NCBI RefSeq assembly: GCF_030253575.1
Contig: NC_080559.1
Span: forward strand, 12,021,501-12,085,500
Source of the DNA: Rhododendron vialii
Taxonomy: Eukaryota; Streptophyta; Magnoliopsida; Ericales; Ericaceae
Direction: 5' to 3'
Length of the DNA: 64,000 bases
Position numbers and translations under genes: made by a program
Part shown: in pieces, positions 36,676-47,068 of the stretch
How the letters are laid out: each line of letters starts with the position of its first letter
Position numbering within the stretch: position 1 is the stretch's first letter
Notes under the pieces: model-generated
What the model was told of the DNA's origin: nothing
Database searches by the model: none
What the model saw: only the letters and a program-made list of their open reading frames with translations

Positions 36676-36936
36676 TATGTGATAGCTCCAAAGTTCAAAC
36701 GCGAGCTTTAGATTCGAAGGGACGATGGCGACAGGCGAGGGACGGTACGTGGTAGGGGGGGGGGGGATGCCTTCATGCATTGTTCTGACAGAAAGCACCG
36801 ATTGTGTTTTAAACGCAAGATGCACAACAACAATGCTACGTACACTACTACCGATCATTCTCTCGACCACTCCTCTTTCACAAATGTATCGGCCTCACAC
36901 ATTTATGCTTTAACCGGAAAAAGGGCAAAAGCAAAA

Positions 36937-37884
36937 GAAGTGTAGAAAGCACACAAAGTATGACAATCCTTCTTACTTTTTCGCTAGTGGTTGTGCCCAC
37001 GAAATGCGTGTGCAACTCGAATTGAAGGCACAGAGAAACTATTGATTTAAACTCTGGAGGGAAAGAATTCCACCATGGTAGTTTTTAATTGTTGTTGACT
37101 GGGTAGTTCAAACCTGGGATCACACATGCAATTGAGAAACAGGGATTTCATTTGTGGTAGTTATAAATGGTTGGCATGGGAAACTTCCATTGTTCTTCAT
37201 ATCACCAAGAGAGAGAGGGGGCAAACCTTCAATTGTCACAAAAACACACGCTGAGAGAGAGAGGGAATGGCTGCGGAAATAAGGTTTGCACTGACCCGCC
37301 TCTCAAAGCTTATAAAAATATACAAAAGTTACACTAGTTGTGCTCGGCTCAATTATACAAATATGACTCTTAGCCTATATATCTAGTTAAATTTTTTAAC
37401 TTTTAAGGGGAAGGTCTGGAGTTCAATTCATTGGAGAGCTGTAAAAAAAAAAAAAAAAGAGCACTGGCTCAGCTCGTCTAAGACCGGCTCGACTTGAGCT
37501 GCTCGAGTGATGAACAAGTAATCAAATTCTGAACACATATGTTTTTTTATCGTTAAAGACTTTATACTCCTAATATTTGTCCGGTCCGCAAAACGAAGAC
37601 TATAAAATAATGTATTTCTTTCAAGAAAAAATTCAAATTTTTTTCATAAGTTAAAAGAACTCGTCAAGATTTAGTAAATTATTGAATTTTTTTCCAACTT
37701 TTCTTACAAAAATTGTATTATTTTTACGTCTCCGTTTTGCGGACCGGACAAATATTATGGGACGGAGGGAGTAATTAATTCGATAAAAATAACGTACTAA
37801 TTAATTAATCACGTAATTGGAGTTGGGTGTTTAGCTGCCTTTTTCAGTGGTGACAAACTCAACAATCGTGCAAGGTTGATGAAA
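36937..37884 (+). repeat. Second tandem duplication, copy 1
   Basis: Starts near GAAAGCACACAAAGTATGAC and ends near GAAAGTGTATATGTG. It shares the blocks GGTTGTGCCCACGAAATGCG, CCACCATGGTAGTTTTTAAT, CCCGCCTCTCAAA and TTTAGCTGCCTTTTTCAGTG with copy 2. It carries a Stowaway that copy 2 lacks. Confidence 0.85.
37567..37771. mobile_element. Stowaway MITE absent from the paralogous site
   Basis: The right end, inverse CTCCCTCCGTCCCATAATAT, is full. The left end, CTCCTAATATTTGTCCGGTC, has lost a few bases. TA flanks both sides (37565-37566, 37772-37773). The duplicate at about 39842-39862 reads GACTTTATAATTAATTCG with no element, an empty site. Confidence 0.9.
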
Positions 37885-38051
37885 GTGTATATGTGAAAAG
37901 CACACAACGTATGATAACCCTCCCTATTTTTTCGCTAGCGGTTGTGCCCACGAAATGCGTGTGCAACTCGAATTGAAGGCACGAAGAAACTATTGATTTA
38001 AATCCGGAGGGAAAGAATTCCACCATAGTAGTTTTTAATTGTTGTTAACTG

Positions 38052-39394
38052 CAAGGTTATGAATACCAGATTGATAAGTAAACGGTAACGTGACCTACCA
38101 ATACCGTTCCAGTCTCAATACTGGACTTTACTGGTCGGTACCGGCTGATCCGGACAATACCGGTTGAGATGGGCTTACCGGGAATTTCGTCCGGAATTTG
38201 CACGTGTGTTCTGTGACTTCTGTCCGTTCATGAGAGTCTGACATTGGTTACAGTCTTACACGCCTCACCCCCTCACTCATCCCCTCCCCACTTAATCTAT
38301 CTCTCTCTCTTAAAACTTGTCAATCTAAAAATAGTTAAAGTGGAGTAATTGAGATTACCTAGAGTCCTAGATATGACTTGTAAACTTATGAAGTTGATTT
38401 ACGGCATTTCAACATTTGAAAATTGTAGATGAAATTTATTGCTAAAAATTGTGAAATTCAAACAATTATAGAACTCTAATGTCTTCTGTGACTTCTATCC
38501 GTTCATGAGAGTCTGACATTGGTTACAGTCTTACACGCCTCACCCCCTCACTCATCCCCTCCCCACTTAATCTCTCTCTCTCTCTTAAAACTTGTCAATC
38601 TAAAAATAGTTAAAGTGGAGTAATTGAGATTACCTAGAGTCCTAGACATGACCTGTAAACTTATGAAGTTGATTTACGGCATTTCAACATTTGAAAATTG
38701 TAGATGAAATTTATTGCTAAAAATTGTGAAATTCAAACAATTATAGAACTCTAATGTCTTCTGTGACTTCTGTCCGTTCATGAGAGTCTAACATTAGTTA
38801 CAGCCTTACACGCCTCACCCTCCTAGACATGACCTGTAAACTTATGAAGTTGATTTACGGCATTTCAACATTTGAAAATTGTAGATGAAATTTATTGCTA
38901 AAAATTGTGAAATTCAAATAATTATAGAACTCTAATGTCTTCTGTGACTTCTGTCCGTTCACGAGAGTCTGACATTGGTTACAGCCTTACACGCCTCACC
39001 CCCTCCCCACTCTCTCTCTCTCTCTCTCTCTCTTCCAAAACGTGTCAATCTAAGTTAAAGTGGAGTTATTGAGATAACCCAGAGTCCTAGACATGACCTG
39101 TAGACTTATGAAGTTGATTTACGGCATTTCAACATTTGAAAATTGTGAAATTTAAATTGTAGATGAAATTTATTGCTAAAAATTGTCAAATTTAAACAAT
39201 TATAGAACTCTAATGTCTTTGGGTAGTATAATGTTGCATTAGGTATATGCAATTTTAGTGTAGAAGTATATTTCTTAAGAAAAATATATTTTTTACAATA
39301 AATCCGAAACGGTACCCGGTAAAACACCGGTACTGATACGTACTGTTCCACAGACAAAACCGATACCGTATCCAGTATGGTATTCAAAACTTTG
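38052..39394. mobile_element. hAT-like nonautonomous element with internal tandem repeats
   Basis: Ends CAAGGTTATGAATACC and inverse CAAAGTTTTGAATACC match 14/16. Flanks GTTAACTG (38044-38051) and GTTGACTA (39395-39402) look like a mutated 8-bp target duplication. The intact site in copy 1 reads GTTGTTGACTGGGTAG. GGTACCGG-type words recur near both ends. No coding sequence seen. Confidence 0.7.
38209..39220 (+). repeat. About 275-bp tandem repeats inside the hAT-like element
   Basis: The word TTCTGTGACTTCTGTCCG (one copy has TATCCG) starts at 38209, 38484, 38759 and 38940. The first two spacings are exactly 275; the third is 181 because of an internal deletion. A last partial unit ends GAACTCTAATGTC at about 39218. 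Confidence 0.9.
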
Positions 39395-40075
39395 GTTGAC
39401 TAGGTAGTTCAAACCTGGGATCACACGTGGAATTGAGAAACAGGGATCCAAAAACTAATTAAAAAACGCAAAGTTCAAAATGGTTTCGTCGGTTAAGAAA
39501 TATACAAAACTTATAAAACTATAAAAGTTCAAAGTTCAAAGTAGCAGCAGTATTGGTTGACCCGCCTCTCAAAACTTATAAAACTATACAAAAGTTACAC
39601 TAGTTGTACGCTCGGCTCAATTATACAAATATGACTCTTAGCCTATATATCTAGTTGTATTTTTTAACTTTTAAGGAGAAGGTCTGGAGTTCGATTCATT
39701 GGAGAGATGTAAAAAAAAAAAAAAAAGAAAAAAAAAAAGAAAAAAGAGCATAGGCTCAGCTCGTCTAAGACCGGCTCGACTTGAGCCGCTCGAGTGATGA
39801 ACAAATAATCAAATTCTGAACACATTTTTTTTTTATCGTTAAAGACTTTATAATTAATTCGATAAAAATAACGTACTAATTAATTAATCACTTAATTGGA
39901 GTTGCGTGGTTTAGCTGCCTTTTTCAGTGGTGACAAACTCAACAAATCGTGCAAGATTGATGAAAGTGTATATGTGTCGATGAATCATTGCACGCTTTTT
40001 AGGTTTCATCAAATTACACTCCTAGTAGTTTAATTAGGAAAATAATCATGATTGTTTTCTTTTTCTTTTTTCTTT

Positions 40076-40570
40076 GGGTGAATATCACCGACACCCCCAA
40101 CACCAAGGTTTCCCATAACTACAGATTCCCCCTCCAGATTTGAGAAATAATTTTTAATCCCCTGAGATTTATTTGGCAATGCACTTCACTTACACCCAAT
40201 TGTTTGAAATGCTTGCACTGGATTGTGTTGAACCCACATCGAAATCCACACAAATGATCGGAGTTATTTTAATTTGTTTAACACGTGTTTTTAAGGTCCC
40301 CGTGAATTTTAGGGACCAAAATTTTGACGAGTCAATTAAGCATTTATTTTTATTCGACTGAGTCGATTTTTTACAAGGGCCCTTAAAAACAGGTTATATG
40401 CAAAGTTAAATGACTCAGATAATTTGTGTGGGATTTCAAAAATGGGTTCAACACGATTTGATGTAATTGAAATGCATCACCAAGTCTCAAGGGGTTCAAA
40501 ATTATTTTCCAAATCTTGAGGAGGAATTTGTACTTAAGGAGAACCTTAGGGGGGTGAGTGATTTTTACCC
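40076..40570. mobile_element. Nonautonomous element with about 110-bp inverted repeats (MULE-like)
   Basis: The left arm begins GGGTGAATATCACCGACACC. The right arm inverse begins GGGTAAAAATCACTCACCCC. The arms stay alignable for about 110 bp (CAGATTTGAGAAATAATTTT versus AAGATTTGGAAAATAATTTT; TTGAGACTTGG versus CTGAGATTTAT). Long inverted arms suggest a MULE-type MITE. I could not find a matching 9-bp duplication. Confidence 0.6.
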
Positions 40571-41063
40571 TTAAAAATAGAAAAAGAGAAATGTTGGTTG
40601 GAGTACTTTTTAATCATCAGTCATTTCACTTGCGCGTGAGATTAACGTGTGATTTTGAAAAAACTTCTCGAATGTTCTTTTATTCTTTAGCTAGAATTAT
40701 CATTCTGTCAGACCCTGGATTTGTGATAAACAATCGGAGAGAACCATAATTGTGAAGGATTATTGGTTTTATCAATGTAATAAAAAATGGCATAGCTAAA
40801 ACTAAAAAATTTACTGCAACTAGTATTATTTGTTTAAAATATATATGACTTATAAAGGTATAACCAAACTTTGGAATCCCTTAATCAATAATTAAATTCT
40901 GGCCTTTTGATAAGCAAAATTCGCAATTTTTCCTTTTTAGATAACTAAATTATAATGGACCACACAATTTCTCTTTCTTTTATCTCTTTCTCTTTCCTCT
41001 TATTACTGGAGTATAAATGGACTCACCCACTTACTACATTTATTCCACACACACACACACACA

Positions 41064-41106
<43 letters not shown>

Positions 41107-43666
41107 CTAAAAATGACCATTGTGGAACGGTATATTATTAATCTTAGCAACCCCTTAAATGGATAACCGAAAAATAAAGTGACAAGTTTTGATTATTCAA
41201 TTTTGGTTATACCGTTGGAGATACCCAACCATTACAATCCACTCATAGAAGATACGAACTTATTGGGTTGCATTTTTTAAAGAGCTCTAAGTGTTCTATA
41301 CCTCTATTCCTATGCATTTTCAGCCGTTGAATCAAGTTAAAATTTTTATATGCCTTAAAAGTTTTGAATAATTCAATGGCCTAAAACACACTGCAACATG
41401 GCCGGGGTACGCCCAAATTTTTGATATAAAGGATTTGAGGGGTTTTTTGAAAGGGTAAATTACATTAACCTCTCAGGAGGTTTTTGATAAATACAGTGAC
41501 CGACCTTCCCTATGATTTTAGAAATTACTCCATTTCCGTTAAAATAGGACAAATGGAGTTAAATTTGATAAGTAAAAGACCAATACACCCTTGACATGGG
41601 TAGATTGGATTGCATTAACCTCCCATGCTAACACTATTTGACCTATTTTAAGGGAAGAGAGGTGTCTATATATCAGTTTGTAAAGTAAGGGAGACAACAG
41701 TACTTTTACTACATTGGAGGTCAATGAATATTAAGCAATTTTCAATAGGATATTTTTTTAATTTTTGGAAGACGACTGAAATTCCTCCATTTTTACCATG
41801 GAAATCGGATGGTGAAATTTTACGACTGAAATTCCTCCATTTTCTACAAATAAAATGCTTAGGAAATTAACTTTATAAAATTGGACTGTCCAGATAGTGG
41901 AAATAAAACTCGAGGGGCTCCACAGAGAGATGTACTACAGTGCTGTAGTGGATTACACGGATCTGTACTACAGTAATGTACTTACGTAGTTGTAGATTAA
42001 GAAGATTAATATTCATTGATTTATATTGATTGGTTGATTAAAATCTTTCTATATATGTTGGTTGGTTGGGTAAATGGGTATGACCATGTAAACAAAAGTT
42101 AATTAGGTCGCTCTCCTGTGTAACACATGCAGCCTGGTATATATATATTCATGATCAGGTTTCCAGATTTCGAACACTGGACATGAGAGAGTAACATCTT
42201 AACAAGAGATTAAACTATTCTCAATTCAATCGGTTATAAATTAGACTTCACAAGATTAAACTACTAGCTATTCTTCAAACATGTTTTTGAGTTGCTCGAT
42301 CTAGTAATTTTTTATCAATAGATAGAATATTCGTACCAACTTCATAATCTGCACAATATCATTCCCCGATCGGACAGCTCAAGTTTTTTTGAGAGATTGA
42401 CCTAGTGGTTAAGGCTTGCGGTTTCTGAAGTTTTCTCCTCCCTACGTACAATCTTGATTTAAAATCCCTCAAGCGCTATGATCAACTCTCATGAAGCCAG
42501 TTCAGACAGAGCTTTGTTGCAAAATTAAATGAGTCCCGCAATCAATCCACCGCTAATGGATGGTAGAATTCCTTGAGAAAATGTTTAGGATGTGCAACAA
42601 AGCTCGTTTGAAATCGGCTCGTCTCACAAATTTAAGCTAAATTTGAACATATTTTTAAGCTCGAATTGAGATTTTAAACCAAGCTTGATCAACTGGTTGC
42701 TCGGCTCGTTTATCACCCCACTTCTATCATGAAATTAAAAAACGTAAATAGTAGTAATTCAAACCATGTTCTTTTTGAAATTTTGGATTTGAAATTCTCA
42801 TTCTATGCACGATCCCCAATAAAGATTGTACTAGCTTTTCCAAAAAAAAAAAAATTGTAGTACTTGTAGTTCAAAAAAACAAAAAGGGTGAGGTGGTCCA
42901 GGTGGAAATTGAGTAATAATTAATTAAAGTCATCAAATCACAATCAAGCACTTAAAATGGGGCCGAGGTGACAAGACAATACACATCGCTGTTAAACACG
43001 TATGAATATGATGATGGATGCAATTGCCAAATTTTGAGTTTCCTTATCCTCTAATAAATTAAAAATCATTGGCTGCCTTTATTTGTCTTTTCCAAATCCA
43101 ATACTTTTATTTGCAAGTATTTTCAAATTTACACGTAAGCATTGCATAAGACTGATACCATAAAACTAATTTTTTTTAATTTTTTCAGATGTGGCATTGA
43201 CTTTCAAGTTTCAATCAGGGCAGGTTCTCTTTGTTTAATAATCAACCGAAGTTACCGCTAGGAGAAGTAAAAGTGGGAGAGTTCTGACTTTTGAAAGGCC
43301 ACTTAATTAATTACGTGAATCATGCATGGCTAAGATTTTGGCAAATTCATTTTTTTTTTTCATCAGTAAAAGAGGTGAGCTAGATTGAACCAATGTGATG
43401 ATCTCGAGATCAGAGGAGAAACTCCCCCGATTTAGAATGTTCAGCCTTAAGCCATACCTGACCCAACCAGGAAGCAAATATTGATCCGTTACCACTTCGT
43501 GAGCTCCGTCACCAGACCCCACCGAAGTGAGCCCCTCCCCCAACCGATTTTGGCATGTTCATTTCTTTTTATCTTTGTCCTCTTTTTTTGTTTTTCCAGC
43601 TTAACTGTTCCATCCTACATAGTGAAGTATTTATCATATTTTTTTTGCCAATCGGTAGGAGAGATC
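40571..43666. other. Gene-free stretch with simple repeats and SINE remnants
   Basis: Contains a (CA)n(CT)n tract at 41046-41104, a TTACATTAACCTC-type repeat pair near 41458 and 41613, and a SINE head at about 42388. I see no supported protein-coding gene here. Confidence 0.5.
42388..42600 (+). mobile_element. tRNA-derived SINE
   Basis: A box TAGTGGTTAAGG (about 42403) and a degenerate B box GATTTAAAATCCC (about 42457) at tRNA-like spacing, followed by a non-tRNA body. No tail or target duplication recognised. Confidence 0.4.
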
Positions 43667-46612
43667 TGTAGACACCCCAATTTAGACATATTATTTATCC
43701 TTAATTTGTGCCCTTGAGGCTTCCTGATGATAAAACGGAATCAAAATAAGACTCCGCTAAAACTTGAACGACGCCTCTTGGACTTTTACAAACCAAAACT
43801 ATCCTTTTTCGCGACACCCTGAGGGTAAAATGGGCACACATTTCAGTGTATAAAATATATTTGAATGAAACCAACTGGGTTAGAAAGAGGAGTTAACTAG
43901 CTTTTCAACGCTTAGAAAAATACCTAAAATCGAGTTCGGCAGTGTCCGTGACGCCCTTCTGAATTTGGGCAAACACTCCTGAGCGCTTGGGACCACTCCT
44001 GAGCGCTCGGAAGTGCCACTCTTGAGCGCTCAGGAGATCTGATAGGCCAATGCTTGTTGAGCTTGACCATTGATCATGACTTTTTTAGGTTTTCAAATCT
44101 GCAATTCAAACCTGAATGTAGCAGAGGCTTGCTTGAGCCAGAAGGGCATCTCATCATGTCATTTCCACAAACCCCCCCACCCACCCCCCCCCCAAAAATA
44201 AAAAAAAAAATTGTTTTCATTTTTGATTTGATTTTCAAATGAAAATCCTAATTTTGGCTTGCCTATAAATCCCCCCATGTTCTACCTTTCAAGGGGCCAC
44301 GAAATTTCTCTCTAACTCCCCCCCATTTCGCTGTCAAACCTTACTCTTTAAACCCTCTCAAACATTTCCTAAAAGTCTATTATTACTCAAGTATTTTTCC
44401 AAGAAAATCACAAAAACACTTCCAGTCTTAGATACATCTAAAACTATTTTTTTTACTGTTTTCAATCTATTTCCAAGCAAAAGAATCAGTCTAAGAAGCA
44501 AAGTTCAAGTCAAGCAAAGGTATAAAGGCTCATTTTATACTTCGAAATCTACTGTTTTCAAACTTCTGAGGGGGTTCAAGGGCCCATACCAGTTCCTTAA
44601 ACTGGTTGTGAGCTCATTTGATCTTAGTTTAGCAACAAGAACAAGAGGAGCACAAAGAAGGAAAATATTTTTTCTGGGGCACTATGGTCACTCCCGAGCG
44701 CTCGGGAGTACTATTGTCACCAAAATCCTGTTTTGTCACCAAATGTCATTTTTCCTGTATTTCAGTAGATCCTGGGTATGCATTGGTCTTTCCAGAGCCT
44801 AGTTAGTTTTATTTTTTGTTGTAAGGAAGCAAAGCTCAAATGGTTAAGACCAGTTCTTAGCTGTTTAAGCTCTTTGCTGAGCACTAGTGCATATTAGTAG
44901 TTATGTGTTACTGTTTTAAGTATCATATTGCATCTGTTCTAACCAAGGTTTGCACGGTGGCTCAGCAGAGCTCCTGAACGCTCAGGAGTGATTCCAGGGG
45001 CAGTAGTTGACTTTCTGTCATTTTTTTTACTTTGTATCATTTCATTATCATATATTGTATACTGGCACATGCATGCACCCTTTATTCGATATATCCGTGG
45101 ATACTTGTTTCGGCCCCATGACTGATTTTCTTTTATTACAACTTCATTATTATATTAACAATTAGAAAGATAAGAATGTTTTATCATCACACACTGCTGC
45201 CTAGTATATATTGATGTTAGCATAATGTTCATAATAAGAAAATGTTAACTCTAATCTATATAAGTTATTAGAACATTTTAAAAGTAATTTTATAATACAA
45301 CAAATATGAAGAAGAATAAAACCAGTATTTTAGAGTATCAAAGACTCAAATACCTTTAATAAAATTATTGGCTAGTTTTTTTTATAACTATATATAGTGA
45401 TAATACATACCTTTTTTTGTAAATATAGATCATGATTAATTTTTATAGAAAACAAATGTTTGACATAAAAATAGTAACGTGAGTAATATCGAAAATGTTA
45501 ACAAAGGATTTGTACCCTATAGTAAGGACATGTAGATTAATAATTTAAAAAAATTATTAATTTACTTGTTTAAGAAAATTACCGTGCATATAATAAACGT
45601 AAGGGTGTCGGCCCAATCATAATACACTACGTGTTTCACATACTCGCACACTTTTAATTGATATACTTGTTATCTCATTGAAATGAATTATGTTATGAGT
45701 TGAGTTTTATTGATGAATTATGATGAACATGCTAGATTCGACTTAGGGTCATGGGATGGTTTCGAGTAATGAACACATAGACATGGATAAGTAAATGATA
45801 AAATAGTAAAATTGATTTACGATGTTGGGTGCCCGTAAAGGACCCTAGTACTTTAAAATACCTTTAGATGAGTTGGAGAACGGTAAAAGTCTCCAAGTAT
45901 AGTATTTTGGAAAACCGTAAAGGATCCCTGAATATGGTACAATACCCAATGTGTGGATTAGGAGTATGGTAAAGCACCCAGTGTATAGAGTTGGGAGACG
46001 GTAAAAGGGATCTCGGTATGAAGATGATGTGACCTCTAATGCTTGAGATGTCATGATGAGCTATTCTCCTATAATGGTTGTGGACGAATCCGTATTAGTC
46101 AATACATAATTTAGTTGTATTCACTTCGAACCTCGTTGCAGGACAAATAAGAGATGAGTTATTTCATGGGACGGTCAAAATTTTAGTGGATGTTAGAGGA
46201 AGGGTATCTTGTGGAGAAGAATCCAGAATTCACTTGAGTTAACGAATAGTTAAAAAAGAATGATGTGTAATTCTTCTGCAGTACTTTTATATTGAATGAC
46301 TGTTTAACTATAAAGTAAGGGGTTACTAGGGTTAAGATTATCTACTGAGTGTCGTCACTCACGTTACTACGTTACCATGGCATTTCACACCAGGTATAGA
46401 AGACGGAGCTGAAGGATCATATCAACTTGAAGACAGCCTCCAAAAGAATCAAATGTATCAGTAGTAGCTCTATTTAATTTCTCTCAGTTAATTTCAAAGT
46501 ATTGTAATTAAATTAAGCTTCTGTTGTTATTTAAAGAAAATGTCCTTTATTTAAGAAATTATTTTGGAAAATCTTTTAATAACTACGTATCCGAAAATCA
46601 GGATGTTATACA
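43667..46612 (+). mobile_element. LTR-retrotransposon remnants
   Basis: Begins TGTAGACACCCCAATTT, a common plant LTR start. 46340-46400 has the stretch TACTGAGTGTCGTCACTCAC seen in plant Ty3/gypsy-type LTRs. It ends GGATGTTATACA. The bases flanking the two ends do not match, so these may be parts of two elements. No gag or pol reading frame is seen. Repeated GAGCGCTC words lie at 43979-44039, 44690-44713 and 44970-44993. Confidence 0.4.
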
Positions 46613-47068
46613 CAGGCAATCCTAATTCTTTTCTCTAATTAGTACTTTGTCTACTGCTTTGGTCAATTATAACCGCATTTTTACTACCTTCTCTGGGCTT
46701 GCAAAAATGGCTAGCATTTCTGTGAAAAAACAAACGCATTTGTCCAAATAGTATTATGTCCGAAAACATCGCCCAAAGGCCAAGCTGCAAGCACAAACAA
46801 GCCCCCCAAAAAACAAAGAAGCTACAAAAAAATGTCGAAAGCCGAAAAATAACCTGGAAAAAAGCTTTCCAAAATATTGTTACTCCTATTTATGGCTTAT
46901 AGATTTTAGGTTTTTAAAATAAAAAAAAAACTTTTTCGGAATTTCAATTTTCGAATGCATCAAATAGAAGAACCTATACAAAAATGGTGTATTTCTAAAG
47001 TGTGAGCTTATGAATGCAGAGATATAGCAAAGCATCTGTGTAGTTACTAAGAAAACACTTGTTAGAAA

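Larger units (their letters stand above)
27136..36680. repeat. Tandem array, about 1.07-kb unit, four copies (first split by the MULE)
   Basis: The landmark GATAATTTGTGATTTAGG occurs at 27136, 33506, 34574 and 35578. Spacings are 1068 and 1004; the first spacing, 6370, becomes 1070 once the MULE and one 9-bp target copy (5300 bp) are removed. The third unit lacks about 65-80 bp. Each unit holds a GGAGCATCCACGGTG Harbinger-like end, a GTTGCCATTTCTC/GAGAAATGGCAAC hairpin and, except for the deleted one, the left half of a Stowaway. No protein is conserved across copies. Confidence 0.9.
37885..39980 (+). repeat. Second tandem duplication, copy 2 (with hAT-like insertion)
   Basis: Homologous to 36937-37884 but enlarged by a 1.34-kb element at 38052-39394. 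It has the pre-insertion state for the Stowaway found in copy 1. A SINE-like stretch (TAGCCTATATATCTAGTT ... GGAGTTCGATTCATTGG, 39640-39712) occurs in both copies (37372-37440). Confidence 0.85.

Noticed and set aside
27365-36680. CRISPR-like regular repeats
   Set aside because: Units are over 1 kb in a plant nuclear context, with no short repeat-spacer pattern.
43667-46612. A complete solo LTR from TGTAGACACC to TTATACA
   Set aside because: The 5-bp flanks (AGATC and CAGGC) do not match, so it is reported only as remnants.
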